Assembly: GCA_031216445.1 (NCBI GenBank)
Contig: CM062210.1
Coordinates: 3,900,501-3,964,500 of the forward strand
DNA length: 64,000 nt
Origin: Lateolabrax maculatus
Taxonomy: Eukaryota > Chordata > Actinopteri > Acropomatiformes > Lateolabracidae
Reading direction: 5' to 3'
Below the pieces are notes generated by a model that ran no database searches, was not told the origin of the DNA, and worked only from the letters and a program-made list of their open reading frames with translations. A program made the translations under genes and the position numbers. Each line of letters starts with the position of its first letter. Position 1 is the stretch's first letter. Of the stretch, positions 1 through 13,665 are shown in pieces.

Positions 1-3000
1 TCACCATTGATGACCCAAGGGAGGAAATCAAGGACTGTGAAGGGGAAAATAATTAGCCTTTTTTCCCGCCCCCTCTTTTGCTGATGTCCATTAAAGTAAT
101 TCCTCTTTGGTTTGGTATCTGCGGCGTCAAATCGGCTGTAACAATCAACTGTCCTCACACTCCAGAGCACTAATCCCCCAGCATTTGTCAATACTGGCGC
201 TCCCAAGTGCAGGAAAGGGCTGTCTGGGAGTGTGGCAGCTAATTGGTTCTGATGTTCTTTTTTCCTGTCTAAATTGATTAGCTGGGCACGTGCCAGGTAG
301 TCCAACGTTACTGTTTCATACCCCCTATTCAATGGTACAATCATATTTTTTAGAGTGCTAGATGAAAGGAGTATCAATTTCTTACTACTGTATATCTCCC
401 AGTTGAAATGTTTCTAAATGGACGTGCTGGAGATAGTATCTCTGCTTTCCTGTCAGCCATTTCACTTCTGGGAAAACCACTGTTTAATATTGGTTTCAAA
501 ACCCAAAGGCAGAGGTTGTGGGTTGTTTAGATGAATAGTTATGATAAATTAGTTTTATTGGGACTAATGTACGGAAATTGAGCAGATTTGCACCAATGAG
601 TAAGTGTCGAACTCTTTATAAACAAAACAAAATAGAGATTCAGAATTGTATACAAAGGACTGAACACATACTTTTGATTTATTTTTTCCCGTTTCACTCT
701 CTCAAATACTGTTTCCAGGAGATGCTGCTATTCATCATAAAACAAAAAATCAATTTTGTTTTACTCCCGCATACTCCCCATGTTTTATGAAATGTACTTG
801 CACATTTTATTTTTGCTTTCACATTTCAAATCTGTTTCCGTATCTGATGGCAGGCCTCTATTAAAACACACACATGTATTGACATCTTTTATCCCAATAA
901 GATGACATCTTTCCCATTGAGTCTAAACCAACATCTTGGTAGCTAATCGCTGCTTCATTACAGTACACTTCCAGGAAATGGGTTTTCTTTCCTTTCACGA
1001 CCAAATGAAAGTGGGGATAAGCAAATGACACAAGGCCCTTTACTCAGACTGACAGAGGATGAATAATAACTTTTTTTAATAATAACTTTTATGTGTACAT
1101 CACCTTCCATACATAAAATGCAGCTCAAAGTGTTTTACAGTATGGCATTCAAAAACGAAACACAATGAAGGGAACTCGGTGGGTGTAATCCAGTTTCAGA
1201 GACCAACCTTGATCTTTTCAAAGTGCATTATGTATTGTGGTCATGGTAATGCATTGAGGTCGGTAGAGACGGATGGATTGAAATCTAAAAGGAGGTAAGG
1301 AATATGGATGTAAAAATGTCATATAAAACATAAAGTAAAACATAGACTATGAAAGTCCTGTTAGGTGGCGGTCCCTTTGTGAGCGCCTTTGTCTAATAGT
1401 GGTTAAATAACATGTCTTTACTCTCCAGGCAGGCTGTTACATGAAAATACTGTGGCATTAAAACTCTTGAGACCAGATTCCCAGCAGGGTTTGGGGTTAA
1501 ACTCTGAGTTAGGATTGAATGTTCATTCTTTGAGTAGATATTTTAATGTAGCACTCATCAGCTTAATAGTTCCAAATATACGGTATAATACATATAATAC
1601 TTACTTATAATACTTAAGCTGAAGCACATTGTGAGCAATTTCAAGCACATTATACAGTCTATTAGGAGTGTTTAATGAGTGCATTATCAGTCAGAATATT
1701 CAATAACATGAATCCACAGTTTGAAAAACCTGGAAGATATATATAAAATATATATAGTGATAAAGTTATACTGTACAGAACTTTTTGTAGTCAGGTTCTT
1801 CACCGTACTGTAGAGGAATAATAATCATACAAGGTCAAAGATAAGCATTTTTGTTACTTACGCCATTAACACAGAACAATTCAAGGTTCATCAATTAAAT
1901 TATGTACTAACTAATAAGTTTTCCTAGACGGATGATTTGGAACCAGCTCAGCTTCCAAAGCAATCCCAGGATTGATTAAGTTCAAATAATTCCCAGTGCA
2001 ATTTTCGCTGCAAGGTTGACAGGGATTCAGACTGCCCGAGCATACTGTGGAGTACATGGTTCATTATGGCTGGCATTTCACTCTGCTCCTTCAGGTTTCC
2101 AAGAAAAAAATAAGTCATATCTGGCGAGACGCAGGGGAGTGAGTTTCACTTGTTTAATTTAGTTTAATACCCAGAGGAAAACAACAGAGTAAGTGTCCAG
2201 AAGATTTACAAACCCATGATGTATTATATGTCTCCTAACATAATCATACTTTGATTCTTACATATACTAATGCATCATATGAGCTTGCAATGCAATTATA
2301 ATGCACTCATCATGCAATTATAATCGGTTAATGAACCCTGTAATGCTGTCTGAGCAACACTTCAAGTGTTAAATTGAACCACAAGGGCTTTTACACAGAA
2401 AACAGTGCAAATAATGAGCCATCCCTCTAAGTTTTCGAATCATCTGTTTTTGTTTTTGTCATCTTTTGCAATGAAAAAACCCTAGAAGACCAGTGCTGGT
2501 ACTCATATTTCCCATTTAAGGTTTAACAGCTGAAAAATGTCTTAAAAAGCAATTTAACTTTCATGTGACATAACTCACTGTGGTCAGCTTTTGTGCATCA
2601 GTGCCTGTTGATAATTGAATGTATTTTTATATGATTACTCTCTATTACATTTTATAGACGGTTCATGTCTGAACCGTTTTTCTGACTAATTGTGTTTTTA
2701 CAAATTGTAGCCTGTTTCCTTAGGTAGTTAACCACAAAATCTCCTTAGATAACATTCATTATTACACCATGTGTATTTCCTTAGAGTGTATTTTAGTGAG
2801 TATTTGCTAAAGCAGGCTAAATGAACATGTTACAACTGTTTTTTTAATGGGGATGCATCCAGCATTTCAAGTTTTTCTGTCTTTCTATATTTGCTATCAA
2901 ATATTAAGATTATGTGCACAGGCACCAGACATGGTTGCTAAGAGATTTGATTTTCACCACGTAGCCATTACACAGTTAAATCACACCAATAAACTTGCAT

Positions 3001-3067
3001 TAACATTTGAAAACCTTCAAGAGAGGCAGTAATTATCAGAAAATAATTTTGCTGTGTTCCCTTTTAG
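1..3067 (+). other. 3' part of the cdh18 intron before the EC2 exon
   Basis: No coding exon is visible here. The stretch is AT-rich. It has a TA-rich run around 1737-1757, a possible teleost repeat tail near 1080-1145, and two copies of a 13-base motif (ATGCAATTATAAT, near 2290 and 2312). The first 310 bases contain several TAATT/ATTGATTAG-type homeodomain motifs. The short ORFs look like chance. Confidence 0.75.
1080..1145 (+). repeat. possible teleost repeat tail
   Basis: The core AATGCAGCTCAAAGTGTTTTACA near 1119-1141 resembles a motif (ATGCAGCTCAAAGTGCTTTAC) that I recall from many copies in fish genomes. Only this short part is recognisable. Confidence 0.35.
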
Positions 3068-3187
3068 GCACTTCTGTGCTGCAAGTCACGGCGACTGATG
3101 CTGACGACCCCACCTATGGAAACAGTGCCAGGATAGTCTACAGTATTCTACAAGGACAGCCATATTTCTCCGTCGACCCCAAAACAG
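3068..3187 (+). CDS. cdh18: cdh18 exon, N-terminal half of EC2 (120 bp)
   Basis: The acceptor is ...cttttag and the donor is cag|gtgtgg; the exon is 120 bp, the usual size for this exon in type II cadherins. It starts in phase 1, with the first Gly split, and encodes residues 1-40 of the visible protein. The segment TDADDPTYGNSAR is the calcium-binding DxD region of EC2, and ILQGQPYFSVDPKTG is typical of the subfamily. The ATG of the surrounding reading frame at 3007 is intronic and is not the gene start. The preceding exon, carrying EC1, is outside the window. Confidence 0.93.
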
Positions 3188-3836
3188 GTGTGGTATTATT
3201 GCATGCTTGGGGAAAATGCTTAGACAAAGCAAGTACCCACGCTCTTGAAAAAAGCATGGTAACTATAACTATAAATGGGAGCAATAACTTTCTTATAATC
3301 TCTCTTGTTGATCTCTTAAAGTGATCTAAAGTGACGTGTATATCATGCTGTGAAATCTGGGCACCATACGCTTCTTGCAGCGAACATCCTGTTCTGTTAT
3401 TGCAGCACGTCTGACATCATAAAAGCTAAAGCAGCCACAGTAGAGTTATGGACTCCTCATACGACTGCTATATTGTTGAGCACGCAATCCACTCCTTGCG
3501 GGCCATAACTAACCCCTCTAGGGTCAAAGGAGACATTTGTAGAGATGCCTTCAGAAAGCCATTGTTTCCTACCTTTTGAGAGGAGGTAAAAAGACACAAC
3601 GGCGGCTGAGGCAGTGCTCGGTCTTTTCAAAGTCCATCTTTTGTCTGAGAAGCCTCTGCTGGAATCTATTAAATGTTAATAAACCTTCTAAAGTGCAAGC
3701 CATATAACTTTTATATCATGGGAAAAAATGTGTTGTGGAGAGTGTGTGCATGTCTGTTTGTTTCTAATACCTCTTTGTCTCATAAAAAGAGGTTGTGTAC
3801 GTGCATGCGCGTGTCTGAAGTTTTGCATGCTTGCCT

Positions 3837-3857
3837 CTGCTGCTGCTGCTGCTGCTG
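3837..3857 (+). repeat. (CTG)7 microsatellite
   Basis: Seven uninterrupted CTG units in an intron. Not coding. Confidence 0.9.
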
Positions 3858-6800
3858 TCAGTTAACATGAACAACAATCCACTTGTATGAATTGATTCAT
3901 TGCTGTCTGGTACAACTTTTGGCCCCTTTGAGACTATACCGCCCATGTAAAACATGAATTCTTTGCTGAATGAGCAACACAAATGAATTGCTGAATATTT
4001 TGGCTCTACCTCGAGGGAAAAAGCAGTGGGGATTGATGGAGCAATTTCACAGCGGTGTGGTGAGGCAGAAGCGATGCCAATTTCTGAAAGAAAACTGGGC
4101 TTTCTCACGTAACGCCACATACTTTGTTCTATCAACTATACGTTATTGTAGTTGAAATCTATTTAAAATAACACTTTGACTGTAAAAATTGAACTCCACA
4201 GTGATTTTCTTACCATATGCAAAGTGCTTTTGGACACATCAGATGGCTTGTTTTGCTTGAGCTGACTCTGCATTTTGTCTGCATTGTTATTCAGCGTGGG
4301 GCGTGTAGAGGAGTAGGGACGTGATCGAAAAGCCTAGCCAGCTGCACTCTCTGCGCAGCACTACTCCACCCACACTTATTCATTTATACAAGTCGGCTGT
4401 TGTTTTCGCCACTGGCAAACCCCACCCCCCCCAGTCCCTCAAATTAGGACAAGGGACTCCAGCGGTCAGTGGAAAATGTGCAGATGGATGGAGTTGCCCG
4501 GCATGTGATCTTTAATATGCCAAGCCCATATCTTAAAGCAGTTGTGTTGGCATCCTGCCACATTTGAGCATGACACCGGGGAGCTGAAGCTGCTCCTGCA
4601 TCTGTCTCACAGTGCATTAACTTGCTTACACCTCCTCATATCCACATGAACCTGGATCCCACCATGCTTAAACTGTAGAGACACCGTCATGGGGAAGTCA
4701 TATATCATTAGAAGGATTAAAAGAACACACACATGCGAGCACACACAGGCAGACAAATCCACCTCTTCCCATTTGACCTTGGTCTGGTGGCCTGATACAG
4801 CAGTGACAGATTTTACAAGACCCATGAGGTTGAAGGAAAGATCATTTAAGGACAGAGGGTAATGATAGCATTTGGCCTGCACATATGGTGCAGAAGGAAT
4901 CCCCAGAGGACCGTCTCAGACTTGACCCAATTCCTCAGCAAGCAACACACTGAACAGTGTTACCTGTTTCTTCTCAGTAGCTTAGTGGTTTGATCATCTC
5001 AAACCCACCAGTGACTGAACTCACAGGCATGTCGGGATTGTTTGAAACATTTTATTAAATGGTTAACTGACCACAGTTACAGTACAGCATATATCACTTT
5101 TCTACCTTATAACAGGACAAAAGGCTCATATAACAGGCTCCCCTGGCAAAGCAATCAAATATCCCATTACTTATTTGCGATGCCTTACAGCTGTTAGAAT
5201 TAAAATACGGTATATTAATGTCCCTAAAAAAAACTAAAGAGCATCTGCGGGTATTGCTACAATATGTAATGACTTTATGCATGGCTGTATTGCCACTTTA
5301 TAGCTATTAATTAGGTTTGTGTCGAGGTAACTGGCATTCATGTGTGCAGTCGGTTATTTCACCCTACACAAACTCACTTTTTCAGTTGGCATAACAATGT
5401 TTTTTTATTATCCTAAAATCCCTAAAAAAGAACTTTACTTGGCCAAAATCAAGTAAATGGACAGGGGCACCTATTGCCTATTGGAAATCAAACACAGGTA
5501 AAAACTCAAGTACAATACAGTGGATAGAAATTATGATGTTTATTGCCATGATCACATGCCAGATATAAAGTACATTGATTAGTCTTCAGACATAATCACT
5601 TTAAATGTCTCTTAAATAAACAAATTATGGGTACCATACCTAAATTTAGACAGATTCTGTTTTGTAAACAGGATTAAGCATATTAAGGTTATCTCTCAAA
5701 AGCAGAACCAGACTTAAGCAGCCTATGACCATACACCTTATCCTGCTGATCCCATAGATCCATATCACTCACACAGTCTAAGGTTAATTTAGGCATCCTA
5801 GATATGAATAAATGATTACTCATGTTCATCCAGACAAGATTTGCAAAATAACATTATCATAGGATGTTGTGAAGCACATGGCCTTCACATTGTGAAAACT
5901 GAAATATGACTTTGTTAAACTGCAATATCCTTAACAAAGACTGACAGATAGATAGAAACAAGCTTCTTACATATTCAGGTTTATTTGTTTGGCCTCACAC
6001 CAGACACGGAATCACAAACAGCTCTGAATTATTTTAAGTTCCATTAGACAACTAAGACAGGCATGTTAATAGCTAAATATGAAATGACACCAGAGTTCAT
6101 ACTTCTTAACTGACTAATTAACTCAGAGAACAGCTTTAAGGCAGCTGCTTGTCTCCACTGGAAATAAGATTCAATCATGGATGTAAAATTGTAATTGATG
6201 CATCTATGGTGGTGTCATGCAGCATGCAAAAAAGGAGAGATAGAAATTTCGGATTAGATTTACTTCAGTGAAGAAATAAATGAGCATGACACAGACTTGG
6301 TAAAGACAGAAATATAACTGATACAACTGATAATGATGGAGGGCCTGAGGGGAAAAATGTGGGCAGAAGAAAACAAATGTGGCGGCTTTGTACTGTGTTA
6401 TAATAATTTGACATTCCAAAATATTTTGTGTGGCCTTACAATTCTTTTTCATGAGTAATGTCTCCAAAGTTGTACATAAAGCGCGTACAGAGTTGTCTCA
6501 GAGTATGCATCATGTGTTATTGACAGTTGGATAGCTCATACACTTGTTGCTCATCCTAGCAATGGGAGGTGTACTTCCACTGATCCTTTGTGTCAGTACA
6601 GACTGTGTGGTGGTCTAAGAGAATCACATTTCTATCAAAAACACTCTAATTGACCAGTGGTGAGTGTGGCTGGCTACTGGTCTCGTTGATTTAATTAAGG
6701 AAAAAGTTATTAATTCATGAACAAAAGTAAGTAAAGAGCAAATGTCAAAGTATACAGTAGGTTCTGGCTAAGGCACAAATTGTTGCATTAAATGAAGTAG

Positions 6801-8120
6801 CTATATACAATGTCATGGTTTTACTTAATATAAACAGACTAAGAAACCAGGGTTCCAGCAAACAGCTTTCACAAGTGTGTTAAGATGGGAAACCACACAC
6901 AATATGTACGCCACATAATACAGACTTAAATATTACGCTCATAAATGTGCTGTTTTCAAATTAGATGCTGCCCTTAGCGTTACAATATAAAGCACAGTGA
7001 AATGTAATTTAAAGGTGGGTCTAGATTCTCCACTAGTTGTTTAGTGAAGCACAGAGCAACAATTCATTCCAACCACACACTACAGCAACGAAGGCCACTG
7101 ATTATCCCGCCTTCAAAAAGAGTGGAGAGACTAATCAGTGAAATCACCTGCTGCAGTGTGCTGCTGGAGTGAAAACCTGCAGACTCTTCATTTAATACCA
7201 TTTCCTGCACTCCCTTTCTACCCAGAGTTACTGCATGTGGAGGGTGCAGTTAAGAAGCAAGTCTAATATTAAGAAGTTTTAATATTCATCAAATAAACAA
7301 GAATTCATTTGTGATTTCCTAGAAATGGATTTAGAGGAATGAGTTCAATGTTTGGGGAAATGTGCCTATTCATTTATAGGTTAAATGAGATGATTGACAT
7401 TCTTTGTACTTACAAAACAATATAGAACAACATAAAATGTGTTCATTTACCCTTGTTTTCAAGGTAAGCTGAGGTACCTTCATATTGAACAGACAGATGT
7501 GCAAGTGAAAGTCTTTCTGCAAAATGTCAAACTAATCCTTTAACGCTTGAGGTGCAATTTAGAAATAAGCTGGGTGGTTAAGTGCAATAAAGAGTTTCTG
7601 AGAACAACTACGAATCCTGGCAAGGTGTCCTTTTAGAAGGACCCTGAGCCCCCTACCTGCTGCTTATGTTGTGACTTGTCTGCGGATTTTGGGCAATAAC
7701 AAGAGCAGATGCACAAGGACAACAGAGTATTAGACAGACCGACTGAACCTCTATCTGCTGACTGAATGTAAATCACACAGGATACAAGTTGAAATGAAAA
7801 TGCTGCCTGGATGTACATTTGACAGGTTTACTCTGGTTTAGCCTGCCACATCACAAGACTAGTTATATTTGTTAAGTGACATGGTAACTGCGGTGCGAAC
7901 GTTCGCTGCAATGGATTTACTTGATTACATGGTTTGCAAATCTCAAAATTGCAAGCCAGCAGTTTTCCAAAAGAACTTTCTATATCTCAGCAAAAGTACA
8001 TCTTAGACTGGGGCTGCATTTATCCTTTTTATAGTCGGGTCGTAACTCCTGTCTTTCCCATCACTACTGTGCATCTGTCACTTACCCGCAGAGGCATCAA
8101 GGTTGTTCCTCTTGAGGATG

Positions 8121-8131
8121 CCCCCCCCCCC
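8121..8131 (+). repeat. C11 homopolymer
   Basis: Eleven consecutive C residues, 28 bases before a CA run; a likely site of length polymorphism or sequencing error. Confidence 0.85.
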
Positions 8132-8159
8132 GAAACTCTACCTCACATCTGTACTCGCC

Positions 8160-8177
8160 CACACACACACACACAAA
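8160..8177 (+). repeat. (CA)9 microsatellite
   Basis: An uninterrupted CA dinucleotide run within the 10.3 kb intron. Confidence 0.85.
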
Positions 8178-11100
8178 GACTCACCACACTGCAGAACCCG
8201 TTAGTCCCTTTTGCATCCTAAATAGGCTAATTTCTCTGCTGATGTGGGATTTGGGAGTGTTCGAGTTTATTGAAGGAGCTGACACAGATCAAGACGTTTT
8301 TTGCGGTTCATGGATTAAGCCTTACCTCTGGTTAGATAAAGGAAAAGACTGCCAAGTTGTCAATTAGTCGTGATGTAGTCTTGAGGCATCCAACCAGTTA
8401 TTCTCTATCTGATATATGATCCAATATATACACAGAGAAGGCTTTGTAAAGCAAAAAGAAGAGGTCTAATATTGTGATTCTTATGATTTTTATAGCTGCT
8501 TTTGTCTGTGTTATCCACCTTTTCACCAGAAATGCTGTTAGAGTGCACACACACAGGGATAACATCGTATTGGATGGGCCAAAAACCAAGATTCCTGAAG
8601 CTGGAGATTGAAGAGCGCTTTAGTAATCTCCTATAATCCTTTTTGTTCACCCAGGAGATTGTCCTCCTTTAGAAGTTTCCAGCCAGACAAAGAGGTGGAT
8701 AGTGTGATGGTATCAACTCTAATAGACTGGGGAGGTTGAGGAAAAGGCTAACCACCTCACTGTGTCAAATGGGCCTAGGTTCATGGAAGTCAGCTCTTTC
8801 TCAATTATTTTCTAAATTAACTGACGAGTTCCATAGAGATTTAGCGGAGACTATCTGAGGTATTACGGTTCAGGAATGGTCAGGAAAAGGAGTTCAGGGG
8901 TGTGATCCTCATGTCAAAGTATAGACATACCTTTCAGGTTCCTTAGTCTTTTTCTGTATTGTTAATAATTTAATTTAAGAATTAATGTAGTTCATTACAA
9001 CAGCTGTAAATGTGTTCACGCACATTTGCAGGTGGTCACGATGCTCTCCCTCCGTTGAGAGTTTCCTTTGTTTCTGAACGCTCAGGGGCTTCTCATCTCT
9101 TTGTTTGATCACAAATGATTGACAGCAGATCACCTTCACTGTTGTGGACAATAGTAGAATTCCCAAAGCCAAACAGGAAAACCTCATACTTTTTGTTTGT
9201 TTTCATTGTTCCTAAACCCGCTGCTGTGAAATATTGCTTAGGAGCGATGCGCCTACATGAGGAAAGGGGTAATAAGAGACTTGAAAGGTCAGATCGTCTG
9301 TCTTGCTGTTGTTTTAATGGAAAGTGTGGCCACTAGCCAAGGTCTGTGTGTCTCAAGGACCCCAGGTTAAATAATGTTAAGACTCTAGTTAATAAGGACC
9401 TCCAATAGAGTTTGCAGAGCCCACATCATTACAGGAAAGTGGCTGCAAGCACTTTGATTTGTTTTGAATTCAAGAAAAGCGGAGCATCCATGCTGAGATG
9501 TGGCATTTAAAAAGGACAGTGTGGCAAAAATAAAATGTTTGTGTTCTGATTCTCTGAAATGTTTTGTTGCATATGTACAGTTTATGGACATACTATGGGA
9601 ACCTAAGAGACGGACATTGTTTTTTCTAGGCTTCCCATGAGTCTGATCAGTTTTTTGTTTTTTTGTTTCAAAAAATAAAACAGTCAACTGCATGAGAAGA
9701 GTAACCAACGGATAATCAAAGTTGTGTTTGTATCTACTGTAAATGCACAATCTAAACCTCTTGTATTCGGTCCGTTATCAAGAAATTGCTTTCATTGTTT
9801 ATATTTTTCCTGCAGTCGTTGAGATAACAGAGAATTAATCACCCAATAGTCCCAACATAAACACCGGCGTTTATTATTTATGTGCATTTATCTCGTAGTT
9901 CTGGCATTTCCAACAGGGAGGGCAGCATAATGTTAATCTGTCCCGTCAGAGTTCAAACACAGCACCGTCTGTCATTGTCTACTTAGCATTTGAAAGGCAA
10001 AGTGTACCAAAATATAATTTACCACCAACGCACAGGTCAGTCGACTCCCATTTAATAAGGCTAATCATTCAACTAGAACTATAGTTTCAATATATAACCA
10101 CTATTATTACTTTTAAATCAAGAAGTAATTCTAATATCGAACAACGGATGTGCAGGGAACCAAATGCAAATTCAGGTGGTTTAATATAGTGTCAGAGAGG
10201 AAACTACCTGGCAGGCAAAGTAAATGTATTTGCTTTGATATCCCTTGGAATAAAGCCCTGCAACACATCAGTGTATGTCTAGCTTGCTGCCTCACTTAAC
10301 GATTGTTCTTTTTGCAAGCAGAACTAATAGACACAAAACGAAACCACAGGAGTACAAGACACTATCAGAGTTGGTACATAAAACAGAGTGAACCACTGCA
10401 ATATGTTTGAAAGAACCTTACAGAAGAGTGGCTAAATCTAGTTTTGCTTTATCTCACAACATCAACAAGTAGTGTTCCTGCGTAGCCTTGAAAGGGAATT
10501 TGAGAACACACAGTATACTGTGACCTTTTACATTGAAAAACTCTTTCTTCACTAGTCAAATGATTCTGTCCTTTTTATTAAAAAAAAAGTCTAGATGCAT
10601 CAGCCACTAGAGTAATAAGAACAGGAGGAATCAATAGGTTAGAGTGTATTCATACCACTGTGGATTCACCAGTAGAAACTCTATTCACAGCTCATATAAA
10701 CGTCATCACCATTGTATAGATTACAAAATCTTCTGATATTAGCTCAACTTTTGAATGAAATTTTTAGCAGAACAGTGACTCCTTATACAACGCCTTCTGC
10801 TCATATAACTTTTCTTTTATTTCTATTGCCTATGATAATTTGATATTACTATTCCATCCTGGTCTATCCTGCTATTTATAATATCATTTCCCTTTTTGTT
10901 GATTCACTGCTGATGAGTCCAGGCTCACGGGCAGTCTGTGGGACCTCAGCCACAACTCAGTGTGACAGATTATGTGTAACCTAAGATCCCCTGGATCTTA
11001 ATACTGTTGGCTGTCTTGCTCCTTGACCCACTTTTAATGATTATTCTGCCTGAGGCGAGTGGATTAGTTTCTGTCTATAGAGTCTTGAAGAAAGAAAGAA

Positions 11101-11441
11101 GAAAATGACCTATTGTACTGCATAACACAGCTATAACTTCATTTTTTGTGAAATTAGGAAATCATAAAACTGCATTAATTCATTCCAAAATGAATTTTTG
11201 TGCAATTCAAGCTGTCAAGGTTTGAATTGGAAACTGCGCGCTAACATAATAAGTCCTATAAAAGATTATTTACTTGGTCAGTCATTAGAGGAAGTTAATA
11301 AATTACTTAAAACACAGTTTAAGAAATGTAGTTTAGTTTACTCTGTTTATACTAAGTATTTAGTCTAATACACCATTTACACAAAAGATTTAAATAAGCT
11401 ACTGAAAGGAGCTTAACATGCATTGCCACATAACTCCTACT

Positions 11442-11730
11442 TAAAGGATCAGTGTGTAGGATTTAGTGGCATCTAGTGGTGAGGTTTTAGACTGAGCCAA
11501 CTGAATAACCTTCCTCAACTCTTCTCTACCGAGCGCGTAGGAGAACCTACGTGAAAAACGCAGAAGGCCCTAGAGCAAGTGTTTGGTTTGTCTGTTCTGG
11601 GCTCCTATAGAAACATGGTGGTGCGACATGGTGTCCTGTATGAGTTCTGTATGTAGATATGAGGGGCACAACAACTCTTAGTTTCAGGCGATTATACACT
11701 AATGAAAACATACTTTTGAATATAATATTA
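11442..11730 (+). mobile_element. relic of a teleost interspersed repeat
   Basis: The start (AAAGGATCAGTGTGTAGGAT, then TTTAGTGGCATCTAGTGGTGAG), the middle (GTGTTTGGTTTGTCTGTTCTGG, TAGAAACATGGTGGTGC) and the end (GGCGATTATACACTAATGAAAACATACTT) match a non-coding repeat that I recall as very common in percomorph fish genomes. It carries no ORF. I cannot name its family or class with certainty. It is the strongest single indicator that the host is a teleost. Confidence 0.7.
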
Positions 11731-11854
11731 ACTCACCTTTAATTAAGGAACTTTAAAGACCATGACCATAACTGTAAGGAAAACCCATATGTGAGTGAGT
11801 TAGGTCTTTAGTCATTTCCTTAAAGAAGCAACATTGGCATTCATTTAGAGTCAT

Positions 11855-12020
11855 GTTTAAAGTCCAATAGTTAACTTTTTCATTTTCTAAATGCTCCACT
11901 AAGTTGACCAGCTGGTCACTAACTTTGTCCGTCATATAGTTACATGGTGGAGGGCAGATGGTGTACAGTGTCAGTCTCCTGACAACAGAAAGATATGGCT
12001 GTGACAGCACCTGCATAATG
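11855..12020 (+). mobile_element. relic of a second teleost repeat (partial copy)
   Basis: The segment CTAAATGCTCCACTAAGTTG, then ACCAGCTGGTCACTAACTTTGTCCGTC, resembles the repeat at 43010-43325, which shares AAATGCTCCACTA and an upstream AGTCCAATA motif in the same orientation. The copy is diverged and partial. Confidence 0.5.
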
Positions 12021-13497
12021 TGATATGGTACACTAGAACACTTTTTATTTTGAGTTTGAGTTTGAAAATAATCGAGTCAGAAAGGGTGGCCTTGTAACAC
12101 TTGGACATGTAGTAATAGTGAGAATGATATTTGGCCTTCCAAGACAAGTAAACCTTGTTCATCAGCCATGTTTGTATTTAGTTGCATTCATCTCGCTTTT
12201 CGGAGCAGAATGAAAATAAGCAGTGGGAGTGAAGTAAGAATGTACTACAAAACAAAAATGGGTAAAAATATCCGAACAGGGTCTATAATGTGATTTAGTT
12301 ACGCATCGTGTGATTACCTCTTTCCGCTGTTAACATGAACCACTTCAGAAAGTAATACATTTTCAGTGATGTTAGTGATGCCTTGACTAATTCTCTAAGG
12401 CCATCTTATCAAACGTCGCCTCCTGTTGTGATTTCTACTCACAACATGAGGCAACTGCAGCGGTCCATTTACCATCATGATCAACGCTATCCCATTTCCT
12501 CTCAGGTCTCAGTGCTCCCGGTCAGCCGTCGTGTATTATCCCCGGGTTCACAAGTTCACAAGAACATAAGTTCAGTGGTTGCCAGTGGGTATTGGCTCTG
12601 GGGGAAAGCAAGATTTACAATAAACACTGATGTTACTGGTAGAACTTATTAAATCAGGCTCCATGTAGTGATGTGGTTTCAGGAGCTAAGATGGCGAATT
12701 AACCCCTCTGGCGCAGCTACAGACACACACAGAAAAAAACTAATATGGACAAACAAACATGTTAAGGCTTCACACAAAGGACACACACACAAAGACAAAT
12801 ATATGTGCAAGACATCCAACTATTGCATTCAGTAAATCATCCACCACACAGCAACACAGGAAGCAAATACCCTACTTGTGTTTTAGGCTTGTTACTGCAT
12901 TGCAATTTACTTGTGTATAGTTTCCCTGTAGTGGGTAGAGATGCAGTCATATATCACTGAGTTAGCATTGTGAGAGTCCATGGCTGTGTTTGCCGTGTTA
13001 TTGTTGTAATAAATGTGATTGAGTAGGTGCCTTAGAAAGTTGCATACTGCCCCGATCCAAGGTTGCGTAGTCATTTTAGATATAATGAAAAGTGAGGAAA
13101 GGCTAACCTTGACAACAAGAGACCAAGAGAATCACAGATGAAAGAAGCGCCGTTTTATTGTGTTAGTGTTTAAGTGATACGGTGCTTTATGTGTGGTCCA
13201 TAACTGGAAGTTATGGTGGGACAAATATTTGGACATCTTGACAACAGAAACGGTATCAACAATATCTTTACTCTCTCAACAGTAATCGATTGTCTTTTCT
13301 TTTCTTGTTTTGGTACATTTTGCTTTTGGAAGTGTCTTGTTGTGTTTATTCTCAGAATACCTATCTAGATATTTTATGCTGGGTTTTGTATTTAACTTTA
13401 TTAGTTGCTGTTAACCCCAAAAATGTCTGGTGCCATAAGAGAACTTAACAATACTATTTCAGCTCAAATGGTTTGTTTTTTTCCCCTGACAATGCAG

Positions 13498-13665
13498 GAA
13501 TCATCAGGACTGCCTTAGCCAACATGGACCGGGAAGCCAGAGAACACTACACCGTTGTTATCCAAGCCAAAGACATGGCAGGCCAGGTCGGAGGCCTCTC
13601 TGGCTCCACCACCATCAACATCACTCTGACAGACATCAACGACAACCCGCCCCAGTTTCCCCAAA
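13498..13665 (+). CDS. cdh18: cdh18 exon, C-terminal half of EC2 (168 bp)
   Basis: The acceptor is aatgcag and the donor is cccaaa|gtatgt; 168 bp, phase 1 to phase 1. It encodes visible residues 41-96 and carries NMDREAREHY (the DRE calcium motif), QAKDMAGQVGGLSGSTT, an N-glycosylation sequon NIT, and the linker motif TLTDINDNPPQFP (DxNDN) that coordinates calcium between EC2 and EC3. The run MAGQVGGLSGSTT is the best single pointer to cadherin-18 as I recall it. A 10.3 kb intron separates it from the previous exon. Confidence 0.94.

Larger units (their letters stand above)
3188..13497 (+). other. cdh18 intron, 10.3 kb, within EC2
   Basis: A canonical GT-AG intron splitting EC2. It contains a CTG run, an 11-base C run with an adjacent CA run, and two adjacent relics of teleost interspersed repeats (11442-11730 and 11855-12020). 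I saw no coding exon on either strand; ORFs here are 60-120 codons without recognisable domains. A short perfect hairpin (CCATAACT / AGTTATGG, 3-base loop) lies at 13198-13216. Confidence 0.8.

Noticed and set aside
3764..4135. 123-codon minus-strand ORF near the CTG run
   Set aside because: The poly-Ser stretch comes from the CTG microsatellite; no other coding evidence.
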